A model generated the notes under the pieces. The model worked only from the letters and a program-made list of their open reading frames with translations, had not been told where the DNA came from and did no database searches. The position numbers were made by a program, and so were the translations under genes. Positions 26,038-34,758 of a DNA stretch of 64,000 nucleotides are shown here, piece after piece; positions within the stretch are counted from its first letter, which is position 1; each line of letters starts with the position of its first letter. This stretch comes from Burkholderiales bacterium (GTDB lineage Bacteria; Pseudomonadota; Gammaproteobacteria; Burkholderiales; Burkholderiaceae_C), in contig JACPOK010000016.1 of NCBI GenBank assembly GCA_016191525.1, positions 124,001 to 188,000 on the forward strand, in the 5' to 3' direction.

Positions 26038-26295
26038 ATGGGTTCCTTCCTTTCCTTCCTGCTGGGTGAAAAGAAAAAGACCGCCGGCCTTGCCAAGGAG
26101 CGGCTGCAGATCATCCTGGCGCACGAGCGCAGCGGCCGCAACGCGGCCGAGCCCGACTACCTGCCCGCGCTGCAGCGCGACCTGGTGGCCGTGATCAGCA
26201 AGTACATCAAGATCAACCCCAACGACATCAAGGTCCAGCTGGAGCGCCAGGACAACCTGGAAGTGCTGGAAGTGAAGATCGAATTGCCGGGGTAA
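26038..26295 (+). CDS. minE: cell division topological specificity factor MinE
   Basis: An 85-residue protein that stimulates MinD ATPase to drive pole-to-pole oscillation. The N-terminal membrane-targeting/contact helix is visible ([22 protein letters not shown], residues 3-24 split [11 protein letters not shown] and [10 protein letters not shown]), as is the dimerising beta part ([11 protein letters not shown]). Length is normal. A palindromic repeat follows the stop. Confidence 0.96.
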   Translation: MGSFLSFLLGEKKKTAGLAKERLQIILAHERSGRNAAEPDYLPALQRDLVAVISKYIKINPNDIKVQLERQDNLEVLEVKIELPG

Positions 26296-26301
26296 GTGGT
26301 T

Positions 26302-26329
26302 GTGGATGCCGGATCAAGTCCGGCATGAC
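26302..26329. repeat. dispersed palindrome, family A, copy 1
   Basis: GTGGATGCCGGATCAAGTCC followed by GGCATGAC: stem GATGCCGGA/TCCGGCAT with a short loop. It lies between the convergent ends of minE and the DUF2177 gene, where it could act as a shared transcription end. Other copies are at 26771, 31312, 31345, 37420 and 46995. Confidence 0.85.
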
Positions 26330-26330
26330 A

Positions 26331-26723
26331 TCAGAATTTGCCCGCGACATATGCGCCCGCCGCCGCGGCCGCACCGCCGACAACCGCGCCCCAGGCCGTG
26401 TCCAGCAGGCTCAGGCCCAGCGGCCAGTCGCGCAGCACGGCCAGGTTGGTCACGTCGTAGGTGCCGTAGGCGAACAGGCCGAACAGCGCGCCCATCATCA
26501 GCGCGCGCGCCCAGTCACCTTGCGCCGGGTTGATCGCGAAGATCACCAGCCCGATCGGGTACAGCAGGTAGAAGGCCGCGGCGGCGGGAATGTTGGGCGA
26601 GGGCGCCATCAGGTGGCCCATGCCGTTCTGGTACCAGGACTTGGCGATGACCCCCAGCCACAGGCCGTCGAGCACGGCAATGGTGAGCAGGGCGGCGCCG
26701 TAGATGGCGAGTTGGCGAAGCAT
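26331..26723 (-). CDS. DUF2177 family membrane protein
   Basis: A 130-residue membrane protein with four hydrophobic helices. The family pattern is clear: LDGLWLGVIAKSWYQ near residue 20, the helix-2 YLLYPIGLVIFAI, and FGLFAYGTYDVTNLAVLRDWPLGLSLLDTAWG (as FGLFAYGTYDVTNLAVLRDW then PLGLSLLDTAWG). Function unknown. The ATG at 26723 has AAGGAG five bases upstream and is preferred to a GTG two codons earlier. Confidence 0.9.
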   Translation of the reverse strand: MLRQLAIYGAALLTIAVLDGLWLGVIAKSWYQNGMGHLMAPSPNIPAAAAFYLLYPIGLVIFAINPAQGDWARALMMGALFGLFAYGTYDVTNLAVLRDWPLGLSLLDTAWGAVVGGAAAAAGAYVAGKF

Positions 26724-26770
26724 AAACACTCCTTTGTTACCGGGAATACGAAGCGTTGCGCAGAACGGAT

Positions 26771-26798
26771 GTCATGCCGGGCTTGACCCGGCATCCAC
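26771..26798. repeat. dispersed palindrome, family A, copy 2
   Basis: GTCATGCCGGGCTTGACCCG followed by GCATCCAC, in opposite orientation to copy 1. It lies in the divergent region between the DUF2177 gene and the SRPBCC gene, 22 bases before the latter's start. Confidence 0.85.
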
Positions 26799-26820
26799 CT
26801 TGCCGGACGATAACCCGGCC

Positions 26821-27288
26821 ATGAGCGAATCCATCATCGTGCGCGTCAGCCACAAGTTCAACGCCCCGGCCGAGCGCGTGTTCGACGCCTGGCTCCAGCC
26901 TGCCGTCGCCAAACGGTTCTTCTTCGCCACGCCGCCCAAAGGCGAAGTGGTGCGCTGCGACCTGAATGCGCGCGAAGGCGGCCGCTTCTCCATCGTCGAC
27001 CGCCGCCCGCGCGACCACGGTGAGCCCGGCACACATGACGTGGAGCACACCGGCACGTGGCTGCTGATCGACCGGCCGGGGCGCCTGTCGTTCAACTTCG
27101 CCGTGCCGGCCTATTCGCCGGAAGTGTCCACGGTGGTGCTGGACTTCGCCAACCTGCCCGGCGGCGTGTGCGAGGTGACGCTGGTGCACGACCTGGGCAA
27201 CACCGACACGGCCCGCGAATACAGGGACAAGACCACCCAGGGCTGGGGCATGGTGCTGGGCAATCTGGAGCGTGCGCTACAGAATTGA
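26821..27288 (+). CDS. SRPBCC (AHSA1-type) domain protein
   Basis: A 155-residue START-like/AHSA1 fold protein: VSHKFNAPAERVFDAWLQP at the start, then TGTWLLIDRPGRLSF and a final helix (TTQGWGMVLGNLERAL). Members bind hydrophobic ligands or assist chaperones; the role here is unknown. The last codons and stop (LQN-stop) come from repeat family C, which begins at 27276. So the native C-terminus has been replaced or extended by the repeat. Confidence 0.87.
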   Translation: MSESIIVRVSHKFNAPAERVFDAWLQPAVAKRFFFATPPKGEVVRCDLNAREGGRFSIVDRRPRDHGEPGTHDVEHTGTWLLIDRPGRLSFNFAVPAYSPEVSTVVLDFANLPGGVCEVTLVHDLGNTDTAREYRDKTTQGWGMVLGNLERALQN

Positions 27289-27341
27289 TAGCTGCTCACG
27301 CACAGCTGGTGCGCTTCGCAGGCCTTTTTCCCTCTGTAAAA
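27276..27341. repeat. dispersed repeat, family C, copy 1
   Basis: Starts GCTACAGAATTGATAGCTGC and runs to the T-tract near 27330. 49 of the first 54 bases match copy 2 (34746). It overlaps the 3' end of the SRPBCC gene and supplies its stop codon. It fills the gap to the opposing hydrolase gene. Confidence 0.85.
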
Positions 27342-27348
27342 CCGGTCC

Positions 27349-28311
27349 TCAGAGGCCCAGGAAGCGCTTGACCTCGGCCACCGTGCGCGCCGGGTCTTCC
27401 TCCTGCGGCACATGGCCCAGGTCGTCGAATACCACCAGTTTCGCCTTGGGAATGTCGCGCACATAGCGCGGGCCGAACTCGGTGGGCACCAGCCTGTCCT
27501 GCCCGCCCCACAGCACCAGCGTGGGCGCGGTGATCTTCTTCAGCTGCGACACATCGGCCGTGTAGCCCTGGTCCATGCGCTTGCCTAACGCGGCGCGGTT
27601 GCCCGTGCGCAGTGCCATGTCGTAGTACAGGTCCACCAGCTCGGGCGTCACCTTGGCCGGGTCGCCGTACACATTGCGCACGCTGGCCTGCACGATGCCG
27701 CGCGGCAGCGTTCGCTCCATCAGCGGGCGCGCCCACGGCATGGCCGCGATGCGAAAGCCCAGCGGAATGGAGCGCGGCGTGGTGACCGACTCGGGCGGGT
27801 AGCCGCTGGCGTCCACCAGGATCAGCCGCTCCACACGCTCCGGCATCGCAGCAGCGGTGGCCCAGGCGATCTGCCCGCCCAATGAATTGCCGGCCAGTAC
27901 AAAGCGCTGCACGCCCAGCTGGTCCACCACCGCACGCACAAAGCGCACATAGGTCTCGGTGCTGTAGTCGTTCTCGCGGTTCGGCCCCGTCAGCGCAAAG
28001 CCAGGCAGGTCCATCCGGATCACGCGGCGCTGGCCGCGCAGCGCCTGCGCCCAGCCCTCCCAGGTGTGCAGGCTGGCCGAGGTGCCGTGCAGCAGCACGA
28101 TGGGCACCGGGTCGTTGCGCGGGCCTTCGTCGCGCAGGTGAACCTGCAGGCCATCGACGGTGATGAAGGTGGAAGGCGCAGTGGCCCAGCGCACCTTGAG
28201 CACTTCCACCGGCTTGTCGGGCGCCCAGGTGGCGATGATGCCGGCGAAGGCAAACACCACCACGCTCACCAGCACGACCAGCAGCGATCTGCGCAGCAGG
28301 CTCATCGCCAT
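27349..28311 (-). CDS. alpha/beta hydrolase, membrane-anchored
   Basis: A 320-residue alpha/beta-hydrolase with an N-terminal membrane anchor (residues 5-29). The catalytic set is: oxyanion HGTSASLHTWEG, nucleophile elbow GNSLGGQ (Ser), acid in LWGGQDRLVP (Asp), and His in DDLGHVPQEE. The active domain would face the periplasm. Substrate unknown. It starts 4 bases after the stop of the acylase gene, so the two are one transcription unit. ATG 28305 is an alternative start. Confidence 0.9.
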   Translation of the reverse strand: MAMSLLRRSLLVVLVSVVVFAFAGIIATWAPDKPVEVLKVRWATAPSTFITVDGLQVHLRDEGPRNDPVPIVLLHGTSASLHTWEGWAQALRGQRRVIRMDLPGFALTGPNRENDYSTETYVRFVRAVVDQLGVQRFVLAGNSLGGQIAWATAAAMPERVERLILVDASGYPPESVTTPRSIPLGFRIAAMPWARPLMERTLPRGIVQASVRNVYGDPAKVTPELVDLYYDMALRTGNRAALGKRMDQGYTADVSQLKKITAPTLVLWGGQDRLVPTEFGPRYVRDIPKAKLVVFDDLGHVPQEEDPARTVAEVKRFLGL

Positions 28312-28315
28312 TGCA

Positions 28316-30691
28316 TCAGTACGCCAGCACCAGCGGCGCCGCAATGCGCCTGGCCTTCACGTCGTCCGGGTGGAAGGGCAGGGCCTGCCACTGCTTGCCG
28401 GAGAACAGCGGCAGCTGGTCATAGGCGTAGGGTGAAGCGGGGTCGCTGCCCTGGCCGTAGGTGAGGATGGCGTGCGCCACCGGGCCGCGCGCGTCGAACG
28501 TCACGGCCTGGATGTAGCTGCTGCCGTAGTTGATCTGGTAGCCGCCCGCCGTCAGCACGGGCTGGCCCTGCGACTCCACCTTGTTCAGCACGCCCTCGAA
28601 CTCGTCGCCGCCGGGAATGGCCACGCGCGTGCCGCGCACGTCACGGTATTGCGCTTGGCCCAGCGGCACGTCGGCCGCGTAGCCCGCCGCGCGCAGGATG
28701 CCCACCGCATCGCCCAGTGCCTTGAGCACCGCGGCCTTCACCGTGGCGTCGGCCATGTTCAGGCCGGCGGGTGTGTTCACCGGGTCGGCCGGGTTGAACG
28801 GCACGCGCCACACATTGGGAATGTCCTTGGCCTTGCGCCAGAACTCGCGGAACAGCGGCGCGCCGCGCGACTCCACGTTGTTGGTCTTCTCCCACGCGGC
28901 CAGCACGCGGCAGCCTTCGGCCTGCTCGGGCGTGAGCGCGGCGTTGCCCGTTGCGCAGGCCGTCACCAGCTCCGGCACCGTGAGCATGGCGGCCAGGTTG
29001 CGGTCGCGGAACAGCACGGTGCGCACTTCGTTCACGCCCATCTTGTTGCCCGGCAGGCCATCGGTGCCCGCCAGCCGGCCGCGGATTTCCATGATGGCGC
29101 TGCGGGTGCGCAGGCGCTGCGGCGTGTTGGTCACGCCCACCAGCGGGGAGATGGCGGGCGAAGGCGTGATGGCCGGATTGCTCAGCCAGAAGCTGTCGTT
29201 GCTGTTCTGCACCCAGTCGGCCGTGACGATGGCAGGCATGTTGGCGGTGGACATCACGCCGGGCGACGCGACCGAGGCGTCCTTGTTCCAGGCGCAGTCG
29301 CTGCGCGAGCCATTGAGCACCGGGATGCCCGCCGCGCCCAGCAGCCCCGCCGCACGGGCGGAAGGCGCGCAGCGCCTGAGCATGTCGGCGGACACATCGG
29401 GCACCACCGAGAAATCGGCGTACAGCGCATTGCCGTCGCGGTCGGCGGCAATGGTGTTCACCCACGGGATGCCCTGGTTGGCCATGGCGCTGCGGATCTC
29501 GCCCACGTTGCGCGCGCGGGCCATCGCCATCCACGCGTCGCCCGATCGCACGTTCATCGTGTTGGCGTCGCGGATGGCGTAGGCCGTGCTGCTGCTCCAG
29601 GTGATGCCGGCGCGCGGGATCACCAGCACCGGGCCCCAGTCGGTGGAATACTGCGTCACCTGCACCGGCGGTGAGCCGGCCGGCACGGGCAGCGAGACCA
29701 CGCGCGAAACCATCTTCTTCGGCTTGCCGTCCACGATGTAGGTGGTGGGGTCGGCCGGGTCCAGCGCCAGCTCATACAGCGTGAAGCGCTTGCCGGTGGA
29801 CACGGTGTGCGTCCAGGCCACGTCCTTGTTGAAGCCGATGGTCACCACCGGGCTGGAGCCGGTGGTGGCGCCCATCACGTCCACCTTGCCGGGGATCGTC
29901 AGGTGCATCTGCCAGAAGCGGTTGACGCCCACCCACGGAAAGTGCGGGTTGCCCAGCAGCACGCCCGCGCCATCGGGCGTGGCATTGCGGCCGAACGCCC
30001 AGCCGTTGGAGCCCAGCTCGCCGCCCTGAGGATTGTTGTTGAAGCTGTAGCGGGCCAGCTCGTGCGCGGCCTGCTTGGGCGTGACGTTCGGCTCGGCCAG
30101 GCCGGTGCGCGGCGGCGGCGCCGCGCCAAGAATCGCATCGGCCAGCGCGCCGGCGCCGCCCAGGATCATCGACTGCTCCGTCACGCGCGCCAGCTCGGCC
30201 ACCGTCATCGGCTTGACCCAGGCCGCGCCCTTGCAATCGGCCGGCAGGTTGGCGATGCCCGTGTCCTGCAGGTAGCGGTTGTAGCCGGCCACGTAGCCGC
30301 GCTGCGCCATCTGCGCATCGGCGCTGGCGGTGGCGCCGGCCTTGGCCAGGGCCGCATCGTCCATGTGGCCGCGGATGAACAGATCAATCTGCGCATTGGG
30401 CACCACGCGCAGGCCCAGCTGGCTGGTGGCCGCGGGGCCGAAGTACTGCGAGCGCTCGCCGCGCACCGTGACCAGCTGCTGCGCGAGCTGGCACACGTTG
30501 TCCTGCGCATAGGCATAGGCCGTGCCGTAGGCCAGGCCTTCGTAGTCGGAGGCGGTGATGTGCGCCACGCCGTAGGTGGTGCGCTCGATCTGCACGTTGC
30601 GCGCGCCCGGCGCGCCGGAAGGCATGGAGCCACAGGCAGTCAGGGCGGCGGCAGCCATGGCAGCCAGCGCCAGGTTTTGTCTCTTGGTCAT
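28316..30691 (-). CDS. penicillin acylase-family amidase (acyl-homoserine-lactone acylase-like)
   Basis: A 791-residue Ntn-hydrolase precursor. The N-terminus is a lipoprotein-type signal (AALTAC, Cys20). Self-cleavage would occur before Ser228 in GGELG-SNGWAFG, giving alpha and beta chains. The following LLGNPHFPWVG is characteristic of PvdQ/QuiP-type acyl-homoserine-lactone acylases and related aculeacin acylases. It probably cleaves an amide-linked acyl chain in the periplasm; the true substrate is not shown. Followed at once by the hydrolase gene. Length is normal for the family. Confidence 0.88.
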   Translation of the reverse strand: MTKRQNLALAAMAAAALTACGSMPSGAPGARNVQIERTTYGVAHITASDYEGLAYGTAYAYAQDNVCQLAQQLVTVRGERSQYFGPAATSQLGLRVVPNAQIDLFIRGHMDDAALAKAGATASADAQMAQRGYVAGYNRYLQDTGIANLPADCKGAAWVKPMTVAELARVTEQSMILGGAGALADAILGAAPPPRTGLAEPNVTPKQAAHELARYSFNNNPQGGELGSNGWAFGRNATPDGAGVLLGNPHFPWVGVNRFWQMHLTIPGKVDVMGATTGSSPVVTIGFNKDVAWTHTVSTGKRFTLYELALDPADPTTYIVDGKPKKMVSRVVSLPVPAGSPPVQVTQYSTDWGPVLVIPRAGITWSSSTAYAIRDANTMNVRSGDAWMAMARARNVGEIRSAMANQGIPWVNTIAADRDGNALYADFSVVPDVSADMLRRCAPSARAAGLLGAAGIPVLNGSRSDCAWNKDASVASPGVMSTANMPAIVTADWVQNSNDSFWLSNPAITPSPAISPLVGVTNTPQRLRTRSAIMEIRGRLAGTDGLPGNKMGVNEVRTVLFRDRNLAAMLTVPELVTACATGNAALTPEQAEGCRVLAAWEKTNNVESRGAPLFREFWRKAKDIPNVWRVPFNPADPVNTPAGLNMADATVKAAVLKALGDAVGILRAAGYAADVPLGQAQYRDVRGTRVAIPGGDEFEGVLNKVESQGQPVLTAGGYQINYGSSYIQAVTFDARGPVAHAILTYGQGSDPASPYAYDQLPLFSGKQWQALPFHPDDVKARRIAAPLVLAY

Positions 30692-30940
30692 GTTTTTAGG
30701 GGGTATGGGTACCGGGGAACGTACGGGGCTTTGATTATCTGGCCGTTAGCCCGGCGTTTCCATTGCCGAAACAGTGCGTCTCGGAAAGCGCGGCTTGTGG
30801 CTGGGGTTTACCCACCCATCTGCTATCCATCGATGAGCCGCCAACAAGCAAACGACTCACCGAGGCTGGAAACAGACGCACGCCTAGACGCACGCCATGC
30901 CCGGATTTGTCATCAACCTGTTAATTGAAAGAGATTCATC

Positions 30941-31306
30941 ATGAACCGCAATATCGCTTCCGCCCTCGTCGTCGCCGCTGCCGCCCTGTCGGCCAATGCC
31001 TTCGCCGACGACATCACCGTGGACAACACCGCCTTTGTCGGCAGCAAGACCCGCGCCGAAGTGCAGGCCGAGCTGGGCCAGTTCAAGAAGGCCGGCACCA
31101 GCCCCTGGTCCACGCAATACAACCCGCTGGCGAAGTTCCAGAGCCAGGCTACCCGCGCGCAAGTGACGGCTGAATACGTGGCCGTGCGCAACGAAGTGGC
31201 CGCCCTGAACAGCGAAGACAGCGGCTCCGCCTACTTCGCGCACAACACCGTTCGCGGCGTCACCGGCACCACGCTGGCCGGCCAACCGCAACGCACGGCG
31301 CAATAA
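30941..31306 (+). CDS. DUF4148 periplasmic protein
   Basis: A 121-residue exported protein: signal peptide MNRNIASALVVAAAALSANA, then the DUF4148 pattern (SKTRAEVQAELGQFKKAG, SREQ-like ATRAQVTAEYVAVRNEV, ALNSEDSGSAYFA). This family is abundant in Burkholderiales and usually stress-induced, with unknown function. The start follows GAAAGAGA. A paired palindromic repeat follows the stop by 5 bases. Confidence 0.92.
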   Translation: MNRNIASALVVAAAALSANAFADDITVDNTAFVGSKTRAEVQAELGQFKKAGTSPWSTQYNPLAKFQSQATRAQVTAEYVAVRNEVAALNSEDSGSAYFAHNTVRGVTGTTLAGQPQRTAQ

Positions 31307-31311
31307 GGGAT

Positions 31312-31372
31312 GTCATTGCGGGCTTGACCCGCAATCCACAGCCCGTGGATCCCGGGTCAAGCCCGGGATGAC
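31312..31372. repeat. dispersed palindrome, family A, two copies head to head
   Basis: GTCATTGCGGGCTTGACCCG-CAATCCAC (31312-31339) and, five bases on, GTGGATCCCGGGTCAAGCCC-GGGATGAC (31345-31372) in inverted order. Each copy is a hairpin and the two can also pair with each other, like paired REP elements of enterobacteria. It sits between convergent genes. Confidence 0.85.
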
Positions 31373-31377
31373 AAGCC

Positions 31378-31572
31378 TTAGCTCTTCCGGCCACGGCGTT
31401 CCGTGGTCTGGTTGTGGCTGCCGAGATGACTTTCACGGTCATTTCGGCTTTCCGGCGTGCGCTGCCCTTCGTTCTTCTGCGTGGGGCGCTGCTCACCGGT
31501 CTTGTTGAAATCGTTCATCACCTTGCCGGTGCGCGTGGTCTGCTTGTCCTGGGGGCTTTGCTTCTTGGCCAT
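31378..31572 (-). CDS. small hydrophilic hypothetical protein
   Basis: A 64-residue protein made almost only of charged and polar residues (for example KKQSPQDKQTTRTGKVMNDF near the start, RNDRESHLGSHNQTTERRGR at the end). No hydrophobic core, so probably disordered. A good AGGAGA ribosome site precedes the ATG at 31572, which is why it is kept as a gene. Function unknown; possibly a stress-related disordered protein. Confidence 0.6.
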   Translation of the reverse strand: MAKKQSPQDKQTTRTGKVMNDFNKTGEQRPTQKNEGQRTPESRNDRESHLGSHNQTTERRGRKS

Positions 31573-31641
31573 GGCTTGGTCTCCTGTTGGATCAAACCAT
31601 TCTGGAAGCCTGCCCAGCTGCTGGCTGTCGGACAGCTTCGC

Positions 31642-32049
31642 CTATTGCCGCTTTGATGAAAGCTCGTTGTAGCCGGTAGCCGCATCCAGCTCGCGCCGGA
31701 ATTCCCAACCCGGCAGCAGCGCCACCACAACCTCGGCCGTGGTGCGCACGATGCAGCCCGGCATCAGGTGGCCGCCCTTCACGTCGCCCCGCGCGCCCGC
31801 CACGCTGCAATGCAGGTGCGCGCCGTCGGGGCTGAGCGTGCCCGAAAGCGAGATGATCTCCAGCGCCTCATGCAGCTCGGCCCCCGCCGGCTCGGCCGCG
31901 TAGCGCAGCACCGCGTGCGACAGGCTGCCCACCGCCGACACGATGCACGCCGCATCGATGCCGTGCGCCACGCGCCACTGCGCGAACGCCGCATCCAGCG
32001 CGGCGCGCAGGTCATCCCCGGGGGACAGGCGAAGGACTTCGATGTGCAT
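31642..32049 (-). CDS. PPC/DUF296 domain protein
   Basis: A 135-residue protein with the PPC (DUF296) trimeric fold: [50 protein letters not shown] and [18 protein letters not shown]. The PDG-HLH-S element is the metal-site pattern of bacterial members. Function is not established. The start ATG 32049 is 35 bases from the queC start, in the opposite direction. Confidence 0.9.
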   Translation of the reverse strand: MHIEVLRLSPGDDLRAALDAAFAQWRVAHGIDAACIVSAVGSLSHAVLRYAAEPAGAELHEALEIISLSGTLSPDGAHLHCSVAGARGDVKGGHLMPGCIVRTTAEVVVALLPGWEFRRELDAATGYNELSSKRQ

Positions 32050-32083
32050 GGCTGCAACGATTATGCGGCGGTACAGTTGGCGC

Positions 32084-32785
32084 ATGCACAAGAAAGCCCT
32101 GGTCCTTTTTTCCGGCGGGCAGGACTCCGCCACCTGCCTGGCTTGGGCGCTGGAACGCTACGAGCAGGTGGAGACGATCGGCTTTGACTACGGCCAGCGC
32201 CACAAGGTGGAGCTGCAATGCCGCGGCATGGTGCTGGATCTGGTGCGCAGCCAGTTCCCGCAGTGGGCCGCGCGGCTGGGGCCGGACCACATGCTCGACC
32301 TGGGCCTGCTGGGCCAGATCAGCGACACGGCCCTCACGGCCGACAAGGCGATCGCCTTTGAGCAAAGCGGCCTGCCCAACACCTTTGTGCCGGGCCGCAA
32401 CCTGATCTTCTTCACCTTTGCCGCCGCCGTGGCTTACCGCCGCGGCATCAGCGTGCTGGTGGGCGGCATGTGCGAGACCGATTATTCCGGCTACCCCGAT
32501 TGCCGCGACGACACGCTGAAGGCGCTGCAGGTCACGCTGGGCCTGGGGCTGGACACGCGCATGGTGGTGGAGACACCGCTGATGTGGATAGACAAGGCAC
32601 AGACCTGGCAGCTGGCCCACGGACTGGGCGGCGATGCGCTGGTGGAAATCATCCGCCGCGACACGCACAGCTGCTATGTGGGCGACCACACCACACTGCA
32701 CGACTGGGGCTATGGCTGCGGCCAGTGCCCCGCGTGCGAGCTGCGCGCGCGGGGCTGGGCGAAGTACCGCGGCGAAGCTCAGTAA
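32084..32785 (+). CDS. queC: 7-cyano-7-deazaguanine synthase QueC
   Basis: A 233-residue ATP-dependent enzyme that makes preQ0, the queuosine precursor. The PP-loop is [12 protein letters not shown] at residues 8-19. [11 protein letters not shown] follows, and the C-terminal zinc site has the [13 protein letters not shown] cysteines. Length normal. The start ATG 32084 gives the standard N-terminus [12 protein letters not shown]. The other queuosine genes are not adjacent. No preQ1 riboswitch was seen in its 34-base leader. Confidence 0.95.
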   Translation: MHKKALVLFSGGQDSATCLAWALERYEQVETIGFDYGQRHKVELQCRGMVLDLVRSQFPQWAARLGPDHMLDLGLLGQISDTALTADKAIAFEQSGLPNTFVPGRNLIFFTFAAAVAYRRGISVLVGGMCETDYSGYPDCRDDTLKALQVTLGLGLDTRMVVETPLMWIDKAQTWQLAHGLGGDALVEIIRRDTHSCYVGDHTTLHDWGYGCGQCPACELRARGWAKYRGEAQ

Positions 32786-33432
32786 GTCGCCACCATGCGG
32801 CGGGCCAATGCCCGGGCCGCTTCGCGCCATGCCGCCTCACGTGCGGCAGCGTCCTGCTGGATCGCCGCGGCATCCTTGGCCTCCACCGGGCTCGTGAGCG
32901 GGGTGGAGCGCTGCCTGTCGGACCAGACAATCGCACCATTGCCGTCCTTGATGTGGGCCTCCGCATCCAGGATGGGCACCAGCTTCGAGCTAAAGCCGTT
33001 GGGAATGCTGAAGCCGTACTGGTTCACGGATACCGTCAGCATCGCGCCCCCTGCCTCGCTCTGCGGCACCAGTGTCAGCTTGCCCGATGCCGCAAACACG
33101 GCGCGCATTTCTTCCAGAACGATCGTTTCGATCTGTGTGCCCTCGGTGATGGACCGATACTGGAACTCTGCCCGGCTGCGCTCGAGGCCCGGGGCCGCGA
33201 CCGCCCCCGCAATGGCGCCGGGAATAACCCCCAACGCACCGAAGAGCATGAAATTCGCCCCGCCCGGCCCCATGTAGTACATGCGGACTGGAACGGAAAC
33301 AAATTCGTTCAAGTACACCTTGCTGACCTGCTGCTTCGGCCCCGTCAGGGCAGTCTTGGGTGGCGGGGTGGCGCAGCCCGCCAAGACCGCGACGGCGAGC
33401 ACCAGGAAAAGGCGGCGGATGTGATTGCGCAT
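32779..33432 (-). CDS. hypothetical lipoprotein
   Basis: A 217-residue lipoprotein: signal with lipobox LAGC (about residues 17-20). The mature part has a glycine/alanine-rich segment ([17 protein letters not shown]) that could touch the membrane, a beta-rich middle and an Ala/Arg-rich C-terminal helix. No named domain. The ATG at 33432 is preferred because GGAG lies 8 bases upstream; ATG 33438 is nearly on top of that site. Ends overlap queC by 7 bases. Confidence 0.75.
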   Translation of the reverse strand: MRNHIRRLFLVLAVAVLAGCATPPPKTALTGPKQQVSKVYLNEFVSVPVRMYYMGPGGANFMLFGALGVIPGAIAGAVAAPGLERSRAEFQYRSITEGTQIETIVLEEMRAVFAASGKLTLVPQSEAGGAMLTVSVNQYGFSIPNGFSSKLVPILDAEAHIKDGNGAIVWSDRQRSTPLTSPVEAKDAAAIQQDAAAREAAWREAARALARRMVATY

Positions 33433-33477
33433 TGGCATGTCTCCTCTGTTTGGGAGGCACTCTACCAAAGCGCAGCA

Positions 33478-33774
33478 TTAGCCCGGGTACCGCCCCACCA
33501 CATTCATCTGCACCGTGGCGGGCTGCTCTTCGCAGCGCTCCCTGATGCCGGCCAGGAAGGCCTTGAACTCGGGCACCTGCATCAGCGGGTTGTCGATGCC
33601 GCCTTCCACGCTGGCCACGTGCACAAAGCCGCAGCCGTCGGTCTCGCGCATAGCCTGGTAGCGCAGGCCGGCGGGCTGGGCTTTGGCCAGCGCCTCGAAC
33701 ACGCGGGCAATCAGGGCCTGGTTTTCATCGGCGCACTCGGGTTTGGTCTTGTAGCGGACGATAACGGTCTTCAT
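33478..33774 (-). CDS. small ferredoxin-fold (ABM/quinol monooxygenase-like) protein
   Basis: A 98-residue protein opening MKTVIVRYKTKPECADENQ, as dimeric alpha/beta-barrel (antibiotic biosynthesis monooxygenase-like) proteins do, with a second beta strand GFVHVASVEG. Assignment is by pattern only. It starts 114 bases from the divergent ECF sigma gene, so it is a likely target of that sigma factor. Confidence 0.65.
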   Translation of the reverse strand: MKTVIVRYKTKPECADENQALIARVFEALAKAQPAGLRYQAMRETDGCGFVHVASVEGGIDNPLMQVPEFKAFLAGIRERCEEQPATVQMNVVGRYPG

Positions 33775-33888
33775 GGCATTCACCTTTCGTGGGTTGGTAC
33801 TGCAAAGACGCACCGGGCCGGGCAAACGATGCGGAAATCTTTTTTTGCGCCCCACCGCATCGTTTACCGGCCGCCATACGTCTGCACA

Positions 33889-34758
33889 ATGACACACCAC
33901 ACCATGACAGACATCCCCGACCTTCCCGCCCTGCTGGCCGCCATGCGCCCGCGCCTGCACCGCTACTGCGCGCGCATGGCCGGCTCGGCGCTGGATGGCG
34001 AAGACATCGTGCAGGACACGCTGATCAAGGCGGCCCAGCACTTCGACCCGCTGGCCGTGATCAACGTGGAGGGCTGGCTGTTCCGCGTCGCGCACAACAC
34101 GGCCATGGACTTCCTGCGCCGCCGCGCGCTGGAGAAAACACTGTTCGCCGAAGAGCCGCCCGAGGGCCTGCCCGATGTGGAAGCCGCCGCGCCCGACCAG
34201 CGCGAGCTGGCCACCGTGGCGCTGCGCACCTTTGTGCGGCTGCCCATCGCCCAGCGCAGCGCCGTGATCCTGGCCGACGTGCTGGGCCATGAAGTAAGCG
34301 AGGCCGCCGACATCATGGGCGCCAGCGTGCCGGCCGTGAAGGCCGCCCTGCACCGCGGCCGCACCCGCCTGCGCCAGCTGGCCGGCCAGCCCGAGGACGC
34401 GCTGCCGCTCGCCCTGTCGGCCGCCGACCAGGCGCTGGTGGCCGCCTATGCGCAGCGCTTCAACGCGCGCGACTTCGACGGCCTGCGCGACATGCTGGCC
34501 GAAGAAGCGCGGCTCGATTTGGTGGCCCGCCACAAGGTGCAGGGCCGCGCCGGCGTGGCCAACTACTTCGGCAACTACTCCGCGCTGACCGGCGTGCGCG
34601 TGGAGCCCGCCAGCATCGAAGGCCTGCCCGGCCTGCGTGTGTATGTGGATGAAGTGCCCGCCTACTGCGTGGTGCTGCAGTGGCAGGGCGGCCGCCTGCT
34701 GGGCATACGCGACTTCAGGTATGCGCGCTATGCCACCGAGACGTTGCTACAAAATTAA
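33889..34758 (+). CDS. ECF sigma factor with C-terminal SnoaL-like domain
   Basis: A 289-residue sigma-70 family protein. Region 2 reads ALDGEDIVQDTLIKAAQHF and WLFRVAHNTAMDFLRRR; region 4 reads RSAVILADVLGHEVSEAADI ... AVKAALHRGRTRLR. From about 185 a SnoaL/NTF2-like domain follows (AAYAQRFNARDFDGLRDML), as in the ECF41-type group where this domain controls activity in place of an anti-sigma. The start ATG 33889; ATG 33904 is also possible. The final LLQN and stop come from repeat family C. Confidence 0.88.
   Translation: MTHHTMTDIPDLPALLAAMRPRLHRYCARMAGSALDGEDIVQDTLIKAAQHFDPLAVINVEGWLFRVAHNTAMDFLRRRALEKTLFAEEPPEGLPDVEAAAPDQRELATVALRTFVRLPIAQRSAVILADVLGHEVSEAADIMGASVPAVKAALHRGRTRLRQLAGQPEDALPLALSAADQALVAAYAQRFNARDFDGLRDMLAEEARLDLVARHKVQGRAGVANYFGNYSALTGVRVEPASIEGLPGLRVYVDEVPAYCVVLQWQGGRLLGIRDFRYARYATETLLQN

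Noticed and set aside
32050-32083. preQ1 riboswitch ahead of queC
   Set aside because: Only 34 bases separate queC from the divergent gene and no H-type pseudoknot pattern is present.
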